A stretch of 37,849 nt of DNA from Folioceros fuciformis (Eukaryota; Anthocerotophyta; Anthocerotopsida; Anthocerotales), in NCBI GenBank assembly GCA_049999805.1, contig JBNGIO010006147.1:16864-54712 (forward strand), in the 5' to 3' direction. The notes below the pieces were generated by a model. That model saw nothing but the letters and a program-made list of their open reading frames with translations. It did no database searches and was not told the DNA's origin. The translations under genes and the position numbers were made by a program. How positions within the stretch are numbered: position 1 is the first letter of the stretch; every line of letters starts with the position of its first letter. Shown in pieces: positions 30,011 to 37,849 of the stretch.

Positions 30011-31399
30011 CCTGAAGTTGAAGAATAAGTGTATCCCTTCCCTACCAAACCTATAGATGGTGGTCAAGGGATATCCCAAGAGATCCACATAGAGGAAGGC
30101 ACGGTGGAAGTTCGTGGATCCAAGAGAAGACGAATCCTAATGATGGAGGGGGGCCCAGTAGCTCAACCTTCAGACTCTACCTCCCTTCAGGAGCAGTCCT
30201 AGACACACCTTTTTGGAGAGAGGGACAACGAATCTTCTATGGCAATGCCGACAATCCTAATCTTCAGTGCCGCACACTGCCCTAGCAATTATTGGAAGGA
30301 CTTAGCCTCTTGGTAGGTGTGCGCAGTTAAAGTTGGTGGTGCCTAGTGTGAGAGAAGGGAAGCCCACCACCTACATGTAGGAGAGGGTTCATGTGATCTC
30401 TCTTATAAGGAGGGGCTACACAAAGAAACGAACCACCACATTCTACACTCTTCTCATGGTGAGTTCTCATGCTCAATAGAGCGTAGGAATCTTGTTGTCG
30501 GCTGTGTGCCATCACAGTGCCTGGTTGTGGCTAGAGTTGCAGTGGTCGAAGTGCTTGGCAGAGGGCTCATATTCTTCCATGGGCACCCCTGCAAGTTGCT
30601 TCCCTTGTGAATGGTTGTTGTGCTGTTGTAGGTGTGTGGCAATACCTGTGTGATTGTTGGCTTGAGGGTAGACTCTAGGGAAAGACTCCTTTGAAGTTCT
30701 CGCTAACAAGCACAAGCACGCAACAACCAGCCCAAGGAAAAGCTTGTTGGTCATTGGACATAGGGAGACGAGCAGTTGGATCGTTGTGGAAGGTGTTGTA
30801 AAGAGACTTGTGAGGAAAGGGGTGTTGAGTGTAGGTTCAACGAATCTGTTATGTTGTGTTTCCATGTTGAAGAGTTCTTAGGAGGAGCAAGAGGGTGAAT
30901 TGAGCCTAAAGAACGAATTGAAACTCAGAAAGTTCTAACTTTATGATGAACAAGAGACCTAAAAAATGGACCATACTAGGCTCAAGTATATGGAGACGAG
31001 ACTTTCCATCTTTTGGATTCAATTGGTGGGGATGAAAGCAAAGCAGGTGAGCAAATGGGTGGTGTTCAAGTTTGAGTGAGTGTGGAATCGGTGTTCAATT
31101 TTGGGATACGGAATGGGCTCCTATTGTATTGTTTTGAGTGCTTTGCCCAACAAGTGGATTGGTTTGTTTCTTCTTTTCTCTTTTGTGGCTCTTTAGTCCC
31201 GTTTTGTTTCCCTTGGTCTTTGGTGGTCAGCTTATGCGTTAGTCATACCTACGCGTATCGTAGGTATGAAAAGTCAATGTCTAACCAGCTTTCACTTGAT
31301 TATTCTAGTATTTGTGTCAGGAGGAGTGAACCTATTAAGACTGTCGGTCTAATTTTTGTAGGTTGACCTACGGCCATCAAGGGTGTCTTTTTGTGAGTG
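30011..31399. other. Unassigned sequence
   Basis: No recognised gene. Short frames on both strands only. A TATA-like CTTATAAGGAGGGG near 30400 could belong to a promoter or LTR, without other support. Confidence 0.35.
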
Positions 31400-31930
31400 C
31401 TTGGTAGTGTGTTTTGTCAGTCCTACAGGTCAGTAGGAGAATCAAATCCTAGGTCTAACAGGATAATAAATGTTAAGTGTCAGTTAATGCCAGTTAAGTG
31501 CCCGTGGATAATAAACCTATGCGGCGGGTAGGCTAGACAATAAAGGGTCGTCACGAACATAAGGAAATTAAAGGAGATTTTGGGACATGTATGAGCATGC
31601 ATAGTGGAAGTAAGCGATGAGGAGTACACTGATGAAAATCACTCCTTGCTCTCAGATGCAAAGTAGTATAATGCAATGAATGAAAGAGTAAAGTACAAGC
31701 CTTTATATAGACTAAGTGGTTGAGGTGAATAGATGGTAATAACAATATGTTGTTGTAACCACTAAGTTGTTGTAACTAATAACAACTAACTACCTAGAGC
31801 AACTAAATAGGTAACTACTTAATGCCCTTGATGATAAAATAATGTTTAAGTGATGTGGCCCTAATGAATAGTGCTCTAAACTAGATATATTTCATCATAC
31901 ACATGTGTAGACTACTAGTACCTTCACAAT
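31400..31930 (-). repeat. Possible solo LTR
   Basis: On the minus strand a TATA-like CTATATAAAGGC (31699-31710) is followed by a stretch resembling a retrotransposon R/U5 region, and the surroundings are non-coding. No second copy, TG…CA ends or target duplication could be fixed, so this is weak. Confidence 0.2.
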
Positions 31931-33798
31931 GGGTGCAATTACAAGGCATACTCTCACCTTCCGCTCGTTCTTCAACGTTGAATGGCTGTCTACCTACCTC
32001 AACTCTTGCGAAAACAGAAGGAGCGGAGATTGACTAAAAGACGAGGTGTCTTGTTGTTGTAAGGGCAAGCTTCTTATGTATGCAGTGACAATTTCAAAGG
32101 CCAAGGAGCACAAGAAGACTGATTTCTTGGTGTGTGCAAGAGAGGTGGAGTCATGCGGCTTTGGTGTTTTGGGAAATTGGTAGATGCCTATATAAGATGG
32201 TCAAGGCTACCAAGACAACCCACGTTGACAGAATGAGAAGGCTAGAAGGAGAAGTGGCAAGGGGACCCCTTGCATTTAATTGTCTTGGAGGCTCAATGGA
32301 CAGAGAATCTTCCTCTGCAAAGTGATTTAGACCTAGCCAAGCTTCTTGCAGTGGCATCCAAGGAGTGAAGCACCCTTTCTATGAAGAAATCAACACCTCA
32401 CCTTTCCACAACTCCAAGAGACAACAATAAGGAGATTAGGTAGAGGATAGCAACGAGAGGACAAGATTTTCCTGTGCAATAGCTAGAGGAGGAGGATAAC
32501 TCGGTTGTGAGTGACAATTAAATCTCCAGATATAGAAATAGCCGATTGCCTCCTAGTTAGATGGGATACTTACCAGATTATTTTTTGGTTTGCTTTAATT
32601 ACATCATTGGCGCCTAGGAACCTAGCGTAGAATAGGTAAAAGGCTAGGAGTATAAGATTGGCTGAGATTGCTCATCTCTGTGTGGATTTCAGGTGTTGTG
32701 AAGGAGCCTAGTGTGGCGTTTCCGGACTTGGCTGAGGGCCCTTTTCTGTGCTGATTTTTGGAGGATTCAGTCCTTCATCTTGAGGAAATTGTCACTCTTG
32801 TTCTTCACTCTAGACCTCTCACAAGTTGGGCTGTTAGTTTTTGCCATCGTAAGTAGCAACTCGCTTATGGGGACGGACCAGAGAAACCTACAACAACAAT
32901 GGGTGTGGCCACTTAGCAAGGGTCCTTAGGGTTTTGGGGTCTCGAATGCCACAATGAGATCACCTAAATTCCTATCCTAAGGATGAAAGAGCCATCAAAC
33001 CCAATACCCCTTTTGTGATTTCAACCACTTGGCCTTGCAAAAACAGCAAAATCCCTATTCTCATTTTCAAGGCTTCACAAAGAACGTTGATCCCCCTTAT
33101 TTATATCATCCCAATTCACTTTATTCAACATACTTGCACATGCTAAGCATATAGTGGAGCTTCCCTCATTGAAAGGAAGGTGGACCTGGAAAATGTTAAA
33201 CATGTCCATGAGAAACTTTCTCATTGAAAATGGATAACAAAGTGAAGTTCTTCATACTCATAAGGTAAATACAACATCTCTCTCCAACTCTTATATATTT
33301 TAAATCTAAAAATTTAATAAAATAACTCTTTTAGAAACTTTAAAACAGCAGCTAGATATTTGAATTAGGGAAGGTAAAAGATTGTGGAACGAGAAGGTAG
33401 GAACAATACTCACCTTCTTCCTCCTTCTAAATTATGATATCTTAGGTGCTATTAGTAGTTTTTAGGTTCATGCAGCTTAAGAGGATAGCCCTTAGTGACT
33501 TGGTCAACTTTAAATTTCGTGGTTTCTTTTACTTGTTTAGGGGCACATAGTTTCCCATCTTGTTTTTCCATCTGTGGAATCTGCACATGTACATAGCCAT
33601 ATACATATGCATATCTACATGTCTGGATTACATGTGAATACATATTATTTTGCACACTAACTTCTTGTCCTAAAGAACTTTTAAAAGAAGGAAGGCGTAC
33701 ATTAAAATTTTAATCAAATAGAATTGGATTTTAATTGGTGTTTTTGTGGACTATGTGTCCCTTAATAAGATTTCATGCTTAGTGCAACATTGAACTTC
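31931..33798. other. Unassigned sequence
   Basis: Only short frames, none recognised. Locally AT-rich (33290-33350). A run of alternating CATATG/ATGCAT-type palindromes lies at about 33590-33640. Confidence 0.4.
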
Positions 33799-33934
33799 CA
33801 ATGTCATTTCCTTCCATACAATAATGGAGTGTGACCTTACTAACCATTCACAGCGATTGCCATTTCCTTTCATATAACAATGGAGTGTCGGTGTGATTGC
33901 CACTTCCTTTCATACAACAATGGAGTGTGACATT
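33799..33934. repeat. 40-bp tandem repeat within dispersed repeat copy B
   Basis: GATTGCCATTTCCTTTCATA (33855) and GATTGCCACTTCCTTTCATA (33895) begin two 40-base units, with a diverged earlier unit near 33799. All contain CAATGGAGTGT. Copy A at 7.4 kb has only one TGGAGTGTGAC, so the unit was amplified after duplication. Confidence 0.8.
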
Positions 33935-34228
33935 GAACCCTAAACTTTGACTGACCACTTTAACGATTATTGAGGTTCACAATATCACAAACCACTCCAC
34001 ACCACACTTGTTAAAATATGTATTTCTGGAAAATAGCTAATTCTATGTTTTATTTCAAATTTATATGAACTAATGAAACTCACATAATCTATTATTCATG
34101 AAAACATGAGTATATTTTAAAAATGCGTCCTATAATTCATGTGCAAATTTACACTTCAATTGAACAAATCATGTCATTACTCAATCATGAGAAATAAAAG
34201 ATTCTTTTCTTCCCTTCATGAAACCTTG
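33920..34228. repeat. Dispersed repeat, copy B left block
   Basis: Matches 7421-7706. Similarity stops after CTTCATGAAACCT. Confidence 0.7.
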
Positions 34229-35619
34229 GATACCAAGAGCCAAGAGGTTGTGACTATGCTAGACACTTTTGAAGCTCTCAAATTAGGCAATTTTGTTATG
34301 TTAGCACCCTTCTCACATCAACCACCATTACTCTTTTTAGGGAGTCTATCTTCTAGCTCACAGCATGGGAGCTTGACTCCTCTATTGTAGATGAGTATCG
34401 TTGCAACAGGGAATCATAAGGTCTCCAATTAGTCGAACATAATGTTGATGTGCATGGTGCACATCTATCTACTCTACAGTTACTATCTCTATGAATGGGC
34501 ATTGATGGCAACTTCAAGAGGAGCTTTTGTGCCTGATGGTATGCTAGGGTGAAGACGTGGCATGGTATGGTGGGGACAATGTCCTACTTCTAGACAATTG
34601 ATTTTGCTAAGCAATTGGTGGTGGCCTTGCAGGCTACCTACCTATCGTGGGGGCATCCTCCTTCTCATTCTCAGTGCTCAATGTATCCACATCCAAACTG
34701 TACTCTTTGTTGGTGGAATAGGCAATTCTTCCAAAGCACATGCCAATTGGTGCCCAGTATCACTTACAGTGAACAAAGAAGGACACTATGTGTAGTATTG
34801 AACAACAAGGGGATCTGGAAAAATACAAATTCACCTTATATGGAAGATGTTTCAGGCTGCCCTCCCCAATTCAAATTGTTGGCATGGGTTATTTGAGAAT
34901 TGTTGGAGCTCGCTTCTACACATTCTATCGGCAAGGTTAAGAAACGAAAGTGAGCGTAAATTTTTCCACTGCTCGTTTGCCAAATTGATTTGATGAAGGC
35001 TCGAAAGGTTGTTGAAGAGAGTCCTGAACAAACCCCGTATCAAGATGGCCAAAACATCTGCCCCTTTCGTTTGGATGGCCATCCTAGCATACCCTCGTGC
35101 AAGAGAGCATTGGTGGTCTATCCTTTGGGCCACTACCATACACCACCTAATGATAGTTTCATTGGACCTTAATGACATATGATGATGGAATAGACATCTA
35201 CAACCCCAATGCTCTTATATGCAATGTCTAGGAATCGACCATCCACTATGCTATGTCTCTAAAAAGTTTAGGCTCGAGGGTTCTCAAAGTGGCTCCCTAG
35301 CGTCATGCCGGCTTCCTTGCTTCTTGCCATCCTGGTTCATGGAGTCACAACTACACTTTTATTGAGATCAAGGCAAGATGCTGGATAGTGTTAGCCCCAG
35401 CATAGCTCCATTGAACTTCAGGCAATAAAATCTACCCCTTGTCCCAAGGAAGAGGTTGCTAGCATCGCTGAGTTTGTGTGGAATGTTACTATCATAGAAT
35501 AAGCGTTTTTCAGTCTTTAGGCCAAGGTTGGTGCCATCATTAGGCTGCTGCTCCTCCTCACGGGACTTTCTGCATTTCTTGTTATCTTTAATTGAAGAAG
35601 AGCCCTCTCTAGCTTAGAA
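34229..35619 (+). mobile_element. Insertion splitting dispersed repeat copy B, with degraded LINE-like sequence
   Basis: About 1.39 kb absent from copy A. In plus-strand frames PPQFKLLAWVI (34861-34893), RNESERKFFHCSFAKLI (near 34935-34990) and RERWWSILWATTI (near 35100) resemble the zinc-binding and C-terminal end of a plant LINE ORF2. Stops and shifts are frequent. The element limits are set only by comparison with copy A, and no A-tail is visible. The LINE label is tentative. Confidence 0.3.
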
Positions 35620-35780
35620 GAGACCTTGTTACAATGAATTGATGGGAAAACTGGCACTTGGGCTGCAAGTGCTCTTGCACCATGTTGCACAAATAGTTGA
35701 ATGTTGTCCATCTAAACCTGAAAAAGTTTTGAATTATCTATCATCCTCCAAAGTTATAAATATTAGTATTGCCCACAAGT
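35620..35780. repeat. Dispersed repeat, copy B right block
   Basis: Matches 7733-7909 (GGGCTGCAAGTGCTCTTGCA, CATCCTCCAAAGTTATAAAT, TTGCCCACAAGT). Confidence 0.7.
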
Positions 35781-36052
35781 CAGCCTAACGGCCGCTGAGG
35801 ATTAGCAGTAGGTAGTCACGATTTTATTTTCCGTTCTCACCAAAACATTCCCGGTTTCTTTCCTTAGAATTGTGGATTGGGAGATACTTCCTGTGGATGA
35901 TCCGTAAGAGAAGTTGGTTGGATCGAAATTTTTCCACAGCAGGTTCAAAGTCCTGATTAAGTCTAGGCATATGGCAATCAAGAGCGTACATTCACAACAA
36001 ATTCAACAGAGTGAGGAATGCATATGACAAATTGAACAATGCGGTGAGCAGA

Positions 36053-36340
36053 CCTTGTCTTAGCACATCTCACCTTATTCAAGATGTGCCAAACTACTGA
36101 TGGACAATATTTATGACCAATGGCTTGTTCGTCTCCAAGATCCAGTTGTTAATGCCATTGACAGCTTATGCACAACTTCTCAACATTCTCCTCTGCAAGG
36201 TTCATCATATCATTGCAATCCGCATATGCCTGTTATATCTGTTTTTAAGGAAGGGCCATGCGACGAGGTGACTGTCAGTCAATGTCAGCCATCCATGAGC
36301 GCCAAAGCTGATTTTCTCCTCTGGAAGTCGTGTGGCTGAA
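36053..36340. repeat. Duplicated segment, copy 2 (partner at 17705-17995)
   Basis: Same order and strand as copy 1. It lies just upstream of the 5' LTR candidate, and similarity fades after GTGGCTGAAAATTTTG. Confidence 0.7.
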
Positions 36341-36540
36341 AATTTTGAGAGCACGCACTACCTAAGCACTGATGTGACAACTCTCGTCACTGTGAACATG
36401 TAGAAATACGCGTAGATAAGCTGACCGTAGAATTCAGGACACCAGTGAACACGTCTATTCGTGAACGGTTGCGACCCTTCGGGACTCGTCTCCCTCATGC
36501 CCCTAGAGCATAAGCCTTGTACAGATATTACAACACACAA

Positions 36541-36548
36541 TATATATA
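36541..36548 (+). promoter_or_regulatory. TATA box of the copia 5' LTR
   Basis: TATATATA about 36 bases before the LTR end; the expected element for starting genomic RNA, though it lies closer to the LTR end than usual. Confidence 0.4.
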
Positions 36549-36583
36549 GAATCCTATCGTCTCACCATTCTTACCATAAGACA

Positions 36584-36595
36584 TGGTATCAGAGC
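36584..36595 (+). other. Primer binding site (initiator-Met tRNA)
   Basis: TGGTATCAGAGC directly after an LTR end in CA; complementary to plant initiator-Met tRNA. Confidence 0.93.
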
Positions 36596-36618
36596 TGCAC
36601 GGAACATGATCCAGAAAA

Positions 36619-37849
36619 ATGGCTGGCCCTAAACAAATTTGGAAACCAAGGCAACATGCCAATAGGTTGAAACCCCAGAAAAATTGCTCACAGCAACAGG
36701 TCGCCATCACACCTCGCTCTCCCTGCCAGAAATGCAAGGAGATGAGGCCGGCCATACACAAGTTAGAGCGAGCTGCCATGAACAGCCATAAAGAAACAAT
36801 AGAACTGAAGAAACATATCAACTACCTAGATACTATCATCAGAGCAATCGTCTTCAAGTAGCTTGGGACCTTGACTCCCCTAAGAGGCAGGATGGCCCTC
36901 CCTGCTACACAAGTTAGGCAATATCAGATAGAAAAATTAACCCACCTAAATTATGCGACATGGTCCATAAGGGTGGAATCCCTTCTCAAAAGGTTGACAT
37001 TATGGCCTGTGGTGGACGGCTCGGAAGCCAGACCAGCCCAAGGTCATGCAGATGAACCTACTTGGATTGTGAAGGACGTCTCTGCCCACGCGGAGCTTAT
37101 CCTGCACATAGGAGACAGAATTTTATCCACCGTTAGGCGAGAGCCTAGCGCCAAATCCCTGTGGGACAAGCTAGCAACATCACTGCAGGAGGTGAGTTTA
37201 CCCTCACAACTTCTTGGCCTCCATCAAGCTCAAGGACGGAGCTTCAATCTCGGATTTCCTGGACACCTGGGAAAAGGCCCTAGACGAAGCTATCTCCACA
37301 GGACTTATCATAAAGGAGGAACAGCAGGTTACCCACCTATTGATGGCTCTCCCAAGATCGTGGAGATCATTTGTGTCTACAATCGCTAACCAGGCCACCA
37401 CCCAAAATCCACTAACCTTACCACATCTTCTGATCAAAATTCGCAATGAAGATGTCTTGATTGCAGAGGACAACTCCTCTCCTTCAGCTCTTTTCGCAGG
37501 CGGACGCAGAAACCCTAGATTCAAAACTGGATCCAGGTCGAATTTCAGTTCTGCTCCAGGACCTAACCGGCCACCACCACCAAACCCCAATCACAGGGAT
37601 AAAATTTGCCACTATAGCTCCAAGCGAGGGCATATAGCCCCGGACTGCAGGAAGAAACAGCGTGATAAAGCCGCTGGCATTTATAACCCACCAGGAAGTA
37701 CTTCTAGCACATCTGCTGTAGCTACCACTTCCAAGAATGCTTACCTATTTTCTGCTATCCCTGCCTTGGCTGCAAACTCCATTCTTCCAAATCAGTGGCT
37801 ACTTGATTCAGGAGCCACGGAACACATGACACCAAGAAAAGAATGGTTC
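36619..37849 (+). pseudogene. Copia gag and protease start
   Basis: One frame from ATG 36619 carries a basic leader and a stop at 36859-36861. It then reads MALPATQVRQYQIEKLTHLN and NYATWSIRVESLLKRL (gag start). Near 37190 the frame shifts and continues ASIKLKDGASISDFLDTWEK, LLMALPRSWRSFV and LLIKIRNEDVLI. The zinc knuckle is CHYSSKRGHIAPDC, with Ser for the second Cys. The protease start WLLDSGATEHMTP (catalytic DSG) lies at the window edge. GAGGTGAGT at the shift also resembles a splice donor, but a small indel is more likely. The two breaks mean no complete polyprotein can be made. Confidence 0.85.

Larger units (their letters stand above)
36373..37849 (+). mobile_element. Copia retrotransposon, 5' part (continues beyond the right edge)
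   Basis: A primer binding site at 36584-36595 preceded by CA fixes the 3' end of a 5' LTR at 36583. Gag and the protease start follow. The LTR's own 5' end is not certain; TGTGACAACTC at 36373 would give a 211-bp LTR. The rest of pol and the 3' LTR lie outside the window. Confidence 0.75.

Noticed and set aside
37185-37200. Splice donor GAGGTGAGT as a true intron in copia gag
   Set aside because: The protein continues almost at once in the next frame, so a small indel explains it better.
1-37849. tRNA or rRNA genes
   Set aside because: Reading both strands I saw no cloverleaf with GGTTCGAATCC-type arm or conserved rRNA string; the initiator-tRNA-like strings are retrotransposon primer sites.

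Overview
The window looks like repeat-rich nuclear DNA of a land plant. The evidence is Ty1/copia retrotransposons primed by initiator-Met tRNA (TGGTATCAGAGC sites), a plant-type L1 LINE with a C-terminal zinc-binding domain, a storage-globulin-like cupin relic, a maturase-like reading frame and a large F-box/beta-propeller gene. The pogo/Tigger relic and a non-LTR relic with a restriction-like-endonuclease-type tail make a non-seed plant (moss, lycophyte or fern) my preferred guess. That is inference; I cannot name the species. No bacterial operon, tRNA, rRNA or CRISPR array was recognised.

Layout. Positions 1-633 (minus) hold an open frame resembling the late reverse-transcriptase part of a nuclear group II intron maturase, cut by the window edge. 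Positions 974-2589 hold a decayed pogo/Tigger DNA transposon whose catalytic core is deleted. A short second maturase-like scrap lies near 2.8 kb. Positions 4196-7260 are a broken L1-type LINE. AT-rich DNA with short tandem repeats follows. At 9039-12677 (minus) there is a copia element with two LTRs, binding site, purine tract and near-identical target duplication; it sits inside a 47-bp tandem repeat, and a GC-rich stretch replaces gag/protease. Positions 13.86-15.21 kb (minus) hold a second type of non-LTR retroelement. Positions 15.5-17.0 kb hold a copia gag-protease fragment, and 20.09-21.06 kb an 11S-globulin-like cupin pseudogene.

The one clearly intact gene is at 22627-26805 (plus): a single open frame of 1392 codons. 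It has about 40 tandem decapeptides, then a second array of 16-18-residue repeats, an F-box, and a C-terminal propeller-like domain. After it come unassigned sequence, another copia gag-protease fragment (28.6-29.6 kb), a palindrome-rich dispersed repeat also found at 12.8-13.2 kb, a possible solo LTR, a diverged duplicate of the 7.4-7.9 kb repeat split by about 1.4 kb, and the 5' end of a further copia element running off the right edge.

Nothing here forms an operon. The genes are independent, and most of the window is nested, decaying transposon DNA around one host F-box gene. The most unusual item is that F-box protein: its 30-bp repeat keeps several frames open on both strands. Two 10-N assembly gaps (6297-6306 and 24799-24808) fall inside features and limit what can be said there.
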